Below, piece after piece: positions 25,763 to 33,804 of a stretch of DNA of 61,148 nt. The notes beneath the pieces were generated by a model, which made no database searches, was not told the DNA's origin, and saw nothing but the letters and a program-made list of their open reading frames with translations. Position 1 is the first letter of the stretch; each line of letters begins with the position of its first letter. The stretch is from Alphaproteobacteria bacterium UBA3637. GTDB taxonomy: Bacteria; Pseudomonadota; Alphaproteobacteria; CAAHEQ01; UBA3637. The stretch lies in contig DFKU01000050.1 of assembly GCA_002373615.1 (NCBI GenBank), positions 1 to 61,148 on the forward strand, read 5' to 3'. Made by a program: the position numbers and the translations under genes.

Positions 25763-25951
25763 GTGCCACTTGGCGTGAAAGTGGCTGGATGTTCAAAACT
25801 ATTCCACAAGTGATAGTGCGGTATATTACTCCGCAGCGGCTTTTATTCTACCGCCATCCAACCAATTGGTTTTCCGGCAGCAAATTACGCATTTACTTTA
25901 GCGCTTGTGGAATGAGGTTTTGAACCCTCTGAACGGACGCCAACCCGTTCA
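25763..25951 (-). ncRNA. Structured leader RNA, copy 4 (pilin-leader pseudoknot RNA)
   Basis: Plus-strand pairing arms: P1 25931-25950 (GAACGG/CCGTTC); P2 25916-25926; P3 25904-25913 with 25801-25810 (10 bp, CTTGTGGAAT/ATTCCACAAG); the internal hairpin has an outer stem GCGGTA/TACCGC, a GAATA/TAATA-type internal loop and a GCCGC/GCGG tip; pseudoknot 25855-25860 with 25786-25791 (TGGATG/CATCCA). A terminator GCCACTT/AAGTGGC (25765-25785) with a T run follows, ahead of the pilin ribosome-binding site. The sequestering helix seen in copies 1-3 is not clear here; a local ACCAATTGGT palindrome occupies its place. Confidence 0.78.
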
Positions 25952-25957
25952 TGAAAA

Positions 25958-25986
25958 AGTTTAGCATAAAGAAAATCCTTTTGCAA
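25958..25986 (-). promoter_or_regulatory. Sigma-70 promoter of RNA copy 4
   Basis: On the minus strand, TTGCAA (25986-25981) and TAAACT (25963-25958) are 17 nt apart. The start is predicted near 25951, at the first hairpin. Confidence 0.6.
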
Positions 25987-26017
25987 CTTTAAAAATGCCC
26001 CCCCCTTAAAAAAGTGC

Positions 26018-26046
26018 TTGCAAAAAGAAAAATTTTCGTGTATAAT
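26018..26046 (+). promoter_or_regulatory. Promoter of tRNA-Glu
   Basis: TTGCAA (26018-26023) and a perfect TATAAT (26041-26046) are 17 nt apart, 19 nt before the tRNA 5' end. Confidence 0.75.
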
Positions 26047-26064
26047 AAAATGCATTGTTCGACC

Positions 26065-26140
26065 GACCCTATCGTCTAGAGGCCTAGGACATCGCCCTTT
26101 CACGGCGGTAACGCGAGTTCGAATCTCGCTAGGGTCACCA
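26065..26140 (+). tRNA. tRNA-Glu (anticodon TTC)
   Basis: The acceptor stem GACCCTA (26065-26071) pairs with TAGGGTC (26130-26136). The anticodon loop CTTTCAC contains TTC. The T arm carries GTTCGAATC, and CCA is encoded. The overall 76-nt sequence matches bacterial tRNA-Glu. Confidence 0.97.
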
Positions 26141-26148
26141 AGAATAAG
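26122..26148 (+). repeat. Direct repeat, copy 1: 3' end of tRNA-Glu
   Basis: This 27-bp stretch, running from the T arm through CCA into the flank, is repeated exactly at 26280-26306. Identity at a tRNA 3' end is typical of attachment-site duplication by integrating elements. Confidence 0.8.
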
Positions 26149-26171
26149 CCACCCAAGAGGGTGGATTTTTT
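26149..26171 (+). terminator. Terminator of tRNA-Glu
   Basis: A stem CCACCC/GGGTGG with a 4-nt loop is followed by ATTTTTTG. Confidence 0.85.
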
Positions 26172-26279
26172 GTGACCTATATGAGATTTGGCCGAGCAGA
26201 GTTCGTTCATTGAGCAAAAGCGAAATGGACGCCGAAGACGGTCCTAAAGGAACGAGGGATGAGGGATAATATCCCGAAC

Positions 26280-26306
26280 AATCTCGCTAGGGTCACCAAG
26301 AATAAG
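26280..26306 (+). repeat. Direct repeat, copy 2: orphan tRNA-Glu 3' end (att-like)
   Basis: An exact 27-bp copy of 26122-26148 lies 158 bp downstream, without the 5' part of a tRNA. It is followed by another small terminator-like hairpin (AGTCCTT/AAGGGCT). It may be an attachment-site remnant marking the left edge of the glycan island, or the relic of a tandem tRNA copy. Confidence 0.7.
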
Positions 26307-26626
26307 TCCTTTATTTACAAGGGCTTTTTAAATTTCCAAAATTTTGCTCTCAACCCAAGAAATCAAAATAGGTAGCAGAAAAATATTTTTGAAGTTCTGA
26401 AAATAAACTCTAAATCTCCTTATGTTCCCTTTATACTTAATCCAGCGCTTTTTGCAGGTATTTGTCTGATTCAGGGTCACTAATTCCATGTATATAAAAT
26501 GGGACTGGTTCAACATTGTCCGATAATTCAGTGGAAGAATTGCGAGATAAAACTTTACTTAAAAGCTGTACAAACAGATTAAAATATATCACATATATAT
26601 TTTCTAATCTTCGTTATTTTTTATAC
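26307..26626. other. AT-rich spacer with possible coding remnant
   Basis: No intact gene is seen. On the minus strand an open stretch of about 55 codons, ending with TAA at 26437-26439, reads plausibly protein-like (EPVPFYIHGISDPESDKYL) but lacks a convincing start and ribosome-binding site. It could be the 3' remnant of a gene lost during island insertion. Confidence 0.3.
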
Positions 26627-26655
26627 TTGATATATTATTGAGAATAAGATAGAAT
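26627..26655 (+). promoter_or_regulatory. Promoter of the glycan island operon
   Basis: TTGATA (26627-26632) and TAGAAT (26650-26655) are 17 nt apart, giving a leader of about 37 nt before the XRE gene. Confidence 0.6.
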
Positions 26656-26698
26656 TGCTTTTAAATTCAAAGGAACCTTAAAACTGAAAAGGCGATTT

Positions 26699-27007
26699 AT
26701 GAAACAAGTCATTGAAAAAAATGATAAAAATGATTTTTATATGTCCTTTTTAAAAGAGGTGGGTTCCCATATGCGTGAATATCGAAAAAAACAGGGAATA
26801 ACACAGGCTCAAATGGCACAAAAACTGGGAATGGCCTTTGTTAGTTATAACAGTATAGAACGTGGGATTGTTGGGACAACCGTCAAAACACTTTACAATA
26901 TTTCCCAACTTTTGGGAGTCTCCCCTGCCAGACTTATGTGTGATAAAGACGAAATTTTGTTCTCCAAAGCGGATATTGCCAAGTTTTATAGTCAGGGGGG
27001 AAAATGA
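26699..27007 (+). CDS. XRE-family HTH regulator of the glycan operon
   Basis: This 102-residue protein has a Cro/C1 helix-turn-helix: MREYRKKQGITQAQMAQKLG, then SYNSIERG and TLYNISQLLGVSPARLM (about residues 25-80). It is the first gene of the operon and its stop overlaps the next start by ATGA, so it is co-translated with the first glycosyltransferase. It probably tunes expression of the whole glycan cluster, by autoregulation at the promoter just upstream. That role is inferred from position alone. The AAAGGCG site precedes the ATG. Confidence 0.82.
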   Translation: MKQVIEKNDKNDFYMSFLKEVGSHMREYRKKQGITQAQMAQKLGMAFVSYNSIERGIVGTTVKTLYNISQLLGVSPARLMCDKDEILFSKADIAKFYSQGGK

Positions 27008-28173
27008 AAAAACTGTTATTTGATATTGATTTTTTATTGGCTTCTTCCGGAAAGGAAACAGGTATTTGTCGGGTAGCTGTTCAGGTTTTACGTGAATTAT
27101 TTCAAAGCTCAGAATACGAAATTTACCCATTGATTACATGTCCCACAAAAATTGATCCTGTTAAATATCTAACCTCAAAAGGAATAAAAATCCCCCAAAA
27201 GAATATAGTCTATTTAAAGTATTTAAAGGCAACTTATGGCGGGTACAAAACAAAACACAGGATAGCGGCAAAAATTCTGAAATTATTGTGTGGTGCAAAG
27301 TATAAAAGAGAGTTAAAAAAATATGATGAATATATCAGTATTTTTTCACCCATTTCCCCTTTGGTTTTTGAAACTGGTCTCAAAACAAAGCTGTTTATCC
27401 ACGATATGGTCCCTATTAAATTTTCAAAGGCCTGTAATAAAAAATTTGTTCAAAAGTACACCTATTGGATGAAACACATAAAGGCTGATGAATTTATTTG
27501 TGTTTCAAAGCATACTCAAAAAGATTTCTTGGAATTTAGACCCGATATCCCAACGGAGAAAACAATGGTCGTTTATTTGGCGGCTGATGAACGCTTTAAG
27601 CCGACACATGATGCACAAATTAAATCTAAATATGGCATTAAAACACCTCGCTATTTTCTGGGGGTTTCTGATCATAATCCACGCAAAAACTTTTCGCATC
27701 TGATTCAATCTTTTATTGAATTTATCAAAAAAGAAAAAATCCATGATATTTCTTTAGTTTTGGTGGGACCCAAAAAACATTTTAGTGAGATTGAAAGTTT
27801 GGTTGGTCATTTGACAGAACTAAAGGATAAGATTATTTTAACGGGATTTGTTCCTGATGAAGATTTGCCGGCACTTTATAGCGAGGCGGAACTTTTTATT
27901 TACCCCAGTTTATATGAAGGCTTTGGACTGCCTGTATTGGAAGCTATGCAATGCGGGACCCCCGTTTTAACAGGTGATAATACCTCTTTACCGGAAGTCG
28001 GGGGGGATGCGGTAGAGTATATTTCCGGAAAAGATATTTTGGAAACCGTTCAAAAAATGTTTGAGCTTCACCAGAATACCGCCAAGCGTCAAAAAATGGC
28101 TGCCGCAGGTTTGAAGCGGGCACAAAAGTTCAGCTGGACCCAAACGGTTGATCAAATTTTTAGATTAAAATGA
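27004..28173 (+). CDS. Glycosyltransferase family 4 (GT-B)
   Basis: This GT4 enzyme has 389 aa. The C-terminal nucleotide-sugar half has the GFVPDEDLPALYSEAELFIY strand-helix and the E-x7-E motif in EGFGLPVLEAMQCGTPVL (near residue 300). It transfers a sugar from a nucleotide donor, usually retaining stereochemistry, onto a growing glycan at the cytoplasmic membrane face. Donor and acceptor are unknown. It overlaps the XRE gene by 4 nt and is followed after 12 nt by a second GT4 gene with the same layout, so the pair may have arisen by duplication. Confidence 0.9.
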   Translation: MKKLLFDIDFLLASSGKETGICRVAVQVLRELFQSSEYEIYPLITCPTKIDPVKYLTSKGIKIPQKNIVYLKYLKATYGGYKTKHRIAAKILKLLCGAKYKRELKKYDEYISIFSPISPLVFETGLKTKLFIHDMVPIKFSKACNKKFVQKYTYWMKHIKADEFICVSKHTQKDFLEFRPDIPTEKTMVVYLAADERFKPTHDAQIKSKYGIKTPRYFLGVSDHNPRKNFSHLIQSFIEFIKKEKIHDISLVLVGPKKHFSEIESLVGHLTELKDKIILTGFVPDEDLPALYSEAELFIYPSLYEGFGLPVLEAMQCGTPVLTGDNTSLPEVGGDAVEYISGKDILETVQKMFELHQNTAKRQKMAAAGLKRAQKFSWTQTVDQIFRLK

Positions 28174-28185
28174 AAGAGGAATATA

Positions 28186-29457
28186 ATGAAATTGATGTTT
28201 GATGCAACAATTTTAGCAAGTGGTTCAGAAAAAAGCGCAGGGCGTAGTGGTATTTTTTTTACGGCGTATCAAATTTTTAACGAATTAAAACGAAATAAAA
28301 ATATAGATTTAATTTTTTATTGTCCGCCCACACAACAAATGTCTTTAAAAAAAACAAAAGAATTTCAAGATGTCCCCCTTTATCCTAAAGTGACATTATT
28401 TGACAAGTGGTATGGCTTTTTACGGCATAAAAAAAGGTCTTTTAAGATAAATCATAAGATGACTTTGAAAATACTTTGCCATTATGTTTTATTTTTTGAA
28501 AGTTGTCTTTTTTATATTCCCAATAAAATTATTAAAAAAATGCAACCGGATCCATCCCAATTAAATTTAGATGCTTTTTTTTCTCCGTGTAGGGCCATTC
28601 CGCCAGAAATCAATGCGTTAAACATTAAAAAATACATTTTATTACATGATACAATTCCATTGATTGTTCCCCAATATTTTAAAGATATGCAAAATAATGG
28701 GAGTTGGTTTTTGAAATTAATTCATTTTATAAAAGCGAACAAAGGAATACATTATTTTGCAAATTCAGGGTATACAAAATCTGATTTTTTAAAATATGTG
28801 CCAGAATTAACCTCAGAACAAATAACGGTAACACCTCTGGCTTGCTCTGATTCTTTTCATCCGTGTTCCAGGGAACAAACAATTAAATCCCTCAAAAAAT
28901 ACAATTTGCCGACAGATAAAAAATATGTCTTTTCTCTCTGTTCTTTGGAGCCAAGAAAAAATTTGATTCGTGCTGTTAAAACTTTTATTGAATTTATTCA
29001 GAAAAATAAAATTGATGATATGGTATTTGTTTTGGGCGGAGGCTACTGGGAGGATTTTATAAATAAATTGAGCACTGAAATTGCAGGGCTGGGTGATTAT
29101 AAAGACAAAATTATCAAGGCCGGCTATATTGATGATGAAGATTTGGCCCCGCTTTACAGTGGTGCTGAATGGTTCGTCTATACCAGTCAGTACGAGGGCT
29201 TTGGCTTGCCCCCCTTGGAAGCAATGGCCTGTGGTTGTCCGGTAATAACCAGTAACAATTCCAGTTTGCCTGAGGTGGTTGGGGATGCCGGTCTTATGAT
29301 TGATTGGGATTCCGATGAACAACATATCAAGGCGTATGAAGATTATTATTTTCACCCAGAATTACGAGAACAGAATCGCCCAAAAGGGCTTGTTAGGGCC
29401 AAAGAATTTTCTTGGGAAAAGACTGTCAATTTAATCGTAAAGGAAATGATGAAATGA
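28186..29457 (+). CDS. Glycosyltransferase family 4 (GT-B)
   Basis: This second GT4 enzyme has 423 aa. The C-terminal half contains SLEPRKNLIRAVKTFIEF, GYIDDEDLAPLYSGAEWFVY and the donor-binding motif EGFGLPPLEAMACGCPVI. It is related to the preceding GT4 but longer at the N-terminus. AAAGAGGAA precedes the ATG. Its TGA overlaps the next ATG (ATGA). It is very AT-rich, like the other island genes and unlike the housekeeping genes on the left, which suggests acquisition. Confidence 0.9.
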   Translation: MKLMFDATILASGSEKSAGRSGIFFTAYQIFNELKRNKNIDLIFYCPPTQQMSLKKTKEFQDVPLYPKVTLFDKWYGFLRHKKRSFKINHKMTLKILCHYVLFFESCLFYIPNKIIKKMQPDPSQLNLDAFFSPCRAIPPEINALNIKKYILLHDTIPLIVPQYFKDMQNNGSWFLKLIHFIKANKGIHYFANSGYTKSDFLKYVPELTSEQITVTPLACSDSFHPCSREQTIKSLKKYNLPTDKKYVFSLCSLEPRKNLIRAVKTFIEFIQKNKIDDMVFVLGGGYWEDFINKLSTEIAGLGDYKDKIIKAGYIDDEDLAPLYSGAEWFVYTSQYEGFGLPPLEAMACGCPVITSNNSSLPEVVGDAGLMIDWDSDEQHIKAYEDYYFHPELREQNRPKGLVRAKEFSWEKTVNLIVKEMMK

Positions 29458-30974
29458 ATAATATTCTACACAAAAAACTGTTAAGAACTTATGGAGAGTA
29501 TTCTTCTCCTGAAATTTTTTCTTTTCACACATGGACGCAACCAAAGGTTTCATTGATTATCCCCGTCTATAATAAATATGAAATGACGAAAGATTGTTTA
29601 TGGTCTATCCTACAACATACAAAAGATGTTTCATATGAAGTCATTATCGCTGATGATTGTTCAACTGATGAAACGAAAAATATAGAAAATAAAATTACAG
29701 GAATTAAACATATTAGGACAAAGGAAAATTCCGGCTTTGGCGCAAATTGCACGAATGCAATTCAGTATGCTGAAGGAAAGTATATTGCCCTTTTAAATAA
29801 TGATATGCTATTTTATGATAATTGGCTGAAACCAATTATTGATACGTTGGAAAATGATTCCACTATTGGAGCCGCTGGCGGAACATTGATTAATCCGAAT
29901 GGAAAAGTCAGCGAGCTGGGGGGACTTATTTGGGGTGAAAGTAAAGCTATTCGTATTGGTAGAGATTGTACTTATTCTCCAAAATTAAAAAAACTTAATA
30001 CCGATTTTGATTATAAAAGTGGTTGTTGTTTAGTTTTAGAAAAAACTTTGTGGGATAAGGTGGGAGGCTTTGATCCAGCATTCAATCCTGCCTATTATGA
30101 AGATACAGATTTATGTTTTAAAATCCGTGAATTAGGTTTTAGAATCGTCAATGTTTTTGAATCACAAATCATTCATTTTGAAACGGTAAGCTATGGCGAT
30201 AAAGAATTTGAATTATCCGAAATTTGTCGACGCAATGGAAAATACTTTTTTAGAAAATGGCAAAAATTACTTAATAATCCCGACCGTATCAAAAAAATTG
30301 AAAAACGTGTGACGGAATATCAAAAGTATCAACAGAAAGAAATTTCTCATAGACTTTATTATAAGGAAAAATTACCAAATGGCAGACGAAATATTTATGT
30401 GTGTGGTCTTAAGGTATTTAGTTATAAAAAGAAAAGAAAAATGCAAGAATACGAAATATCTGAGGAGGTCATTTTAAAAGGGAATAACCAAGTATTTAAG
30501 GAAGCCTCGGTTAAAACTCAATTTCCAAATAGTATTGTTATCGGTAAGGGAACTCGTATTGGTCAAGATGTGACAATCAGTAATTATGAAAAAAACGGAC
30601 TTATAAAAATAGGTGAAAATTGTCAAATTGGCTGGAACAATAACTATTATGGACAAGGTGGCATTGAAATTGGAAATAATGTCTTGACAGCTTCATTTGT
30701 TTGCATTTTAACCAGTAATCATGGCTGGCAAGAAGTTGATCTGCCGATTATGGATCAACCCAGTACTTATAAAAAAGTCGTTATAGGAGACGATTGTTGG
30801 ATCGGCTATAACGTTATTATTTTAGCTGGGGTTCATATTGGTAAGCATGTGACTGTGGGCGCTGGCTCTGTTGTCACAAAAGATTTACCTGACTATTCTA
30901 TTTGTGCGGGCAATCCTTGCCGTGTCATAAAGAAATATAATTTTAACACAAAAAAGTGGGAGAAAGTATCATGA
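29454..30974 (+). CDS. Fusion: GT2 glycosyltransferase plus hexapeptide-repeat acetyltransferase
   Basis: The start is ATG 29454, overlapping the upstream TGA. Residues of about 25-265 form a GT-A fold family 2 enzyme: VSLIIPVYNKYEMTKDCL, IIADDCSTDET, the NNDM acidic motif and the YYEDTDLCFKIRELG block. About residues 355-500 form a left-handed beta-helix acyltransferase of the WbbJ/maltose-acetyltransferase type (IGDDCWIGYNVIILAGVHIG, VGAGSVVTKDLP), with the catalytic His probably in LTSNHGW. One polypeptide would thus add a sugar and O-acetylate the glycan. Between the domains lies the island-wide short motif NIYVCGLKVFSYKKKRK. Confidence 0.88.
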   Translation: MNNILHKKLLRTYGEYSSPEIFSFHTWTQPKVSLIIPVYNKYEMTKDCLWSILQHTKDVSYEVIIADDCSTDETKNIENKITGIKHIRTKENSGFGANCTNAIQYAEGKYIALLNNDMLFYDNWLKPIIDTLENDSTIGAAGGTLINPNGKVSELGGLIWGESKAIRIGRDCTYSPKLKKLNTDFDYKSGCCLVLEKTLWDKVGGFDPAFNPAYYEDTDLCFKIRELGFRIVNVFESQIIHFETVSYGDKEFELSEICRRNGKYFFRKWQKLLNNPDRIKKIEKRVTEYQKYQQKEISHRLYYKEKLPNGRRNIYVCGLKVFSYKKKRKMQEYEISEEVILKGNNQVFKEASVKTQFPNSIVIGKGTRIGQDVTISNYEKNGLIKIGENCQIGWNNNYYGQGGIEIGNNVLTASFVCILTSNHGWQEVDLPIMDQPSTYKKVVIGDDCWIGYNVIILAGVHIGKHVTVGAGSVVTKDLPDYSICAGNPCRVIKKYNFNTKKWEKVS

Positions 30975-31942
30975 TTTACGATTGTTTTACCTTTTTTAAT
31001 GAATTGGATTTATTGGAAATCCGACTGAATATCTTAAATGATGTGGTGGATAAATTTGTTTTAGTGGAAATGAACAGAACCTTCTCTGGGAAAAACAAAC
31101 CTTTGTACTATGAAGAAAACAAAGAACGTTTTTCAAAATTTCAAGATAAAATTATCCATGTTATTGTAACAGATTGTCCAGAATCAAAGGATAGTTGGAT
31201 ATCCGAAAATTACCAACGAAATTGCATCGCCCGAGGTCTCAAAAATTGTCAACCAGATGACGTTATTTTGATTTCTGATTTAGATGAGATCCCAAATCCG
31301 GGCTTAATCAAAAACTTGGATTGTTCACAAAAAATCTATCTATTGGAACAAAAAATGTACTATTATTTCATAAATTATTTAGATATTTACTCTCCATTAT
31401 GGCTCACAGGAACAAAAGTTTTGTCCTATCAAAATTTCTTACATGGGTTAGACCAAGTGAAAATCTCTTATTCCACTTTCCTGCCAGAAAGTTTAAATCA
31501 CGGGACTACAGCAAACAAAATTCGCTTATGGGATGGTGCAGAACATATTCAAAATGGAGGGTGGCATTTTTCATATTTAGGCGGAGTTGAGGCTATTGTC
31601 AAAAAGATTCAATCCTTTTCTCATCAAGAATTTAACACACCAACATATCTTGATAAGAACTTAATTTTAAAACGTATTCAAAATGGTGATGATTTATTTA
31701 ATAGGAAAGATCATAGATACTGGCCGGTTTATTTAGATCATACTTTCCCGCAATATATCTTAGATAATCAGGATAAATACAAAAAATTAATTTTTGAAAT
31801 TTCACCAAGACAACTTCTTTTAAGACGTATAAAATTGGTATTGAAGTCCATTTTAGCGTTTTTATACCATAAAGAAGAATCTATTGGACATCAAAAATTT
31901 TATCTGTTTGGAATCAAAATTTTGTCATATAAAAGGAAATAA
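30971..31942 (+). CDS. Glycosyltransferase family 17-like
   Basis: The start at ATG 30971 overlaps the upstream TGA (ATGA), giving 323 aa. The N-terminus MIYDCFTFFNELDLLEIRLN and the ISDLDEIPNP block (near residue 105, with the DxD-type metal site) match GT17. That family was founded on the eukaryotic beta-1,4-mannosyl-glycoprotein GlcNAc-transferase and is frequent in bacterial surface-glycan clusters. The actual sugar is unknown. The C-terminus carries the short basic-hydrophobic motif FYLFGIKILSYKRK found in several proteins of this island. Confidence 0.82.
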   Translation: MIYDCFTFFNELDLLEIRLNILNDVVDKFVLVEMNRTFSGKNKPLYYEENKERFSKFQDKIIHVIVTDCPESKDSWISENYQRNCIARGLKNCQPDDVILISDLDEIPNPGLIKNLDCSQKIYLLEQKMYYYFINYLDIYSPLWLTGTKVLSYQNFLHGLDQVKISYSTFLPESLNHGTTANKIRLWDGAEHIQNGGWHFSYLGGVEAIVKKIQSFSHQEFNTPTYLDKNLILKRIQNGDDLFNRKDHRYWPVYLDHTFPQYILDNQDKYKKLIFEISPRQLLLRRIKLVLKSILAFLYHKEESIGHQKFYLFGIKILSYKRK

Positions 31943-31943
31943 A

Positions 31944-32849
31944 ATGTCATTTTTAAAAACACTTTATTCACGCAAAAAACTGTCTGATGGTCGTGTCAAA
32001 CAGAAAATATTCGGGATCTCCTTTAAATATCGCCCCAAAGATGGCCCTTATCCACCCGTAAAACATCCTAAATTAGGTGTTTCATACAGCGTATGGGACG
32101 GCGAAGAATTATTGGAAGGAGCCATTCGGTCTATCAGACCTGCTGTCGATTATGTCAATGTGGTATGGCAACGTTTATCGTGGCACGGAAAAGAATGTCA
32201 TCCTGATTTGGAAAAGTTATTGATTGACTTGAAAAACAAAGGATTGATTGATGAAATCATTTTCTTTGATTGTGATCCAAGCATAAATTCAAATGTGAAT
32301 GAATGTGCCAAGCGTAATTTGGGATTAGAGGCGGCCAGACAGGCAGAATGTACCCATTTTATGACCTTAGATACTGATGAATATTGGGATTTAGAGCAAT
32401 TTAAAATTGCCAAACAATATGTGTATGATAAAAACATTTCCCATTCTGCCTGTCCACATGTTTTATATCGAACACCGACTGTTAGACATTTAGACTATGC
32501 TGATTTTTTTATATCCTTTATTTATCGTATTGACCACGGTGAAAAATTTGTTAATGGATGTTTTGCAGATGAACTGCCTTGGCGCATGGATCCAACGCGA
32601 GAAATTCCTATAACCAAAAGAAGTCGTGTTTGTTTTTTGCACAATATTCTTTGTCATCATTACAGTTATGTCAGAAAAGATCTGATTAAAAAAATCAAAA
32701 ACACAGCCGCCAACCATAATGCCGAAGAAGAACAAAAATATCTAAACGAGTGGACATGCTCTGATACCCAGATGCAAGAACGTTTGAACTCGGGATATTA
32801 TGTCCCTGTTCCCAATCGCTTTCACATCAATATAGGAGAAGAAAAATGA
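31944..32849 (+). CDS. Glycosyltransferase, GT2-like
   Basis: I chose ATG 31944, one base after the upstream stop, with AAAGGA at correct spacing (301 aa). The short motif KQKIFGISFKYRPK is here at the N-terminus (about 19-32). A GT-A-like domain follows with VSYSVWDGEELLEGAIRSIR and a metal-binding acidic motif TLDTDEYWD (near residue 138). Many members of this type are annotated as family 2 glycosyltransferases of unknown acceptor. Its stop overlaps the next start by 4 nt. Confidence 0.75.
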   Translation: MSFLKTLYSRKKLSDGRVKQKIFGISFKYRPKDGPYPPVKHPKLGVSYSVWDGEELLEGAIRSIRPAVDYVNVVWQRLSWHGKECHPDLEKLLIDLKNKGLIDEIIFFDCDPSINSNVNECAKRNLGLEAARQAECTHFMTLDTDEYWDLEQFKIAKQYVYDKNISHSACPHVLYRTPTVRHLDYADFFISFIYRIDHGEKFVNGCFADELPWRMDPTREIPITKRSRVCFLHNILCHHYSYVRKDLIKKIKNTAANHNAEEEQKYLNEWTCSDTQMQERLNSGYYVPVPNRFHINIGEEK

Positions 32850-33613
32850 CTCAGACACCACTATTGTCTATTGTTACAATTTGTTTCAATAATAGGGATG
32901 ATATAGAGCGCACCTGTAAAAGTATCGCTAGGCAAACATGGCATGATTTTGAATGGATTGTTATAGATGGTGCCTCAACTGATGGAACTTTAGAAATTCT
33001 AAAAAAATATGAAAAATTTATTGATGTTTTAATTTCAGAACCTGATACGGGACGATATAATGCAATGAATAAAGGCGTTTTAAGATCCAAAGGAAAGTGG
33101 TTAAACTTTATGAATGGTGGAGATGCTTTTCATCATCCAAATGTACTTCAAAACCTATCAGAATTTTTAAAAAATGATGAAGCTGATATTTTATACGGAA
33201 ATATGAATTTTATTACCAATAAAAAAGAACATCAAATTGTTACCTATCCTTTGAATATCACTGATCCCAATTATTTCTATGATGGCTGCATCTCTCACCA
33301 ATCCAGTTTTATCAAAAGATCATTATTTCAACAGTATGGTTTATATAATGAAAATTATAAGATTGTCAGTGATTGGGAAAAGTGGATAGTTTTTTCTTTA
33401 TTGAAGTGCAAATTTCGCCATATTAACCTTACCGTTGCAGATTTCTATGATGGTGGGATAGGATCATCTCCCTCTCCCGCACACATAAAAGAAAGAGAAA
33501 CGGTTCAACAAAGATATGGACTATCCCTCTCCATTCAAAACCAGAAATCTATAAATATAAAATATTATTTATTTGGATTTATCCCTATTTTAAAAATAAA
33601 GGAGCAAAAATGA
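32846..33613 (+). CDS. Glycosyltransferase family 2 (WcaA/WcaE-like)
   Basis: This compact GT-A enzyme of 255 aa has LLSIVTICFNNRDDIERTC, the nucleotide-binding VIDGASTDGT and the SEPDTGRYNAMNKG block typical of family 2 enzymes in colanic-acid-type clusters. The C-terminus ends with the short island motif YYLFGFIPILKIKEQK. It overlaps its neighbours at both ends by 4 nt (ATGA), so translation is coupled along the operon. Confidence 0.9.
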   Translation: MTQTPLLSIVTICFNNRDDIERTCKSIARQTWHDFEWIVIDGASTDGTLEILKKYEKFIDVLISEPDTGRYNAMNKGVLRSKGKWLNFMNGGDAFHHPNVLQNLSEFLKNDEADILYGNMNFITNKKEHQIVTYPLNITDPNYFYDGCISHQSSFIKRSLFQQYGLYNENYKIVSDWEKWIVFSLLKCKFRHINLTVADFYDGGIGSSPSPAHIKERETVQQRYGLSLSIQNQKSINIKYYLFGFIPILKIKEQK

Positions 33614-33804
33614 GTAAGATAAAATTGAAATTATTTTTTATCATTCCAATTTATGAGATAAAGGAGTCCTCAAACCGAAAAATTTGGAAAATTTTGGGTA
33701 TTCCGTTTCTAAAAAAGAAAATAAACAACAGGGGAACAAAAATTATCTATAAATTTTTAGGAATTCCTGTTTTAAAAATTAAAAGGAAATATCGCTATGA
33801 ATGA
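33610..33804 (+). CDS. Small protein of tandem LFGIPxLKxK motifs (64 aa)
   Basis: I do not recognise a described family. The 64 residues are almost entirely three copies of one short motif: KLFFIIPIYEIKE, WKILGIPFLKKKI and YKFLGIPVLKIKRK. The same motif appears once in five neighbouring transferases, at their ends or between domains. Each copy is a hydrophobic segment flanked by lysines, so it may bind the membrane surface or another subunit. It overlaps the upstream gene by ATGA and the downstream gene by 8 nt (ATGAATGA), which argues that it is really translated. Confidence 0.65.
   Translation: MSKIKLKLFFIIPIYEIKESSNRKIWKILGIPFLKKKINNRGTKIIYKFLGIPVLKIKRKYRYE

Noticed and set aside
25885..26217. 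Minus-strand open frame crossing the tRNA-Glu gene and the RNA leader.
   Set aside because: It is antisense to a well-supported tRNA and overlaps the promoters and hairpins of RNA copy 4; there is no family resemblance.
26437..26600. A short minus-strand protein-coding gene in the spacer after tRNA-Glu.
   Set aside because: The residues look protein-like but there is no start codon with a ribosome-binding site and the frame is bounded by a stop upstream; at most it is a remnant.
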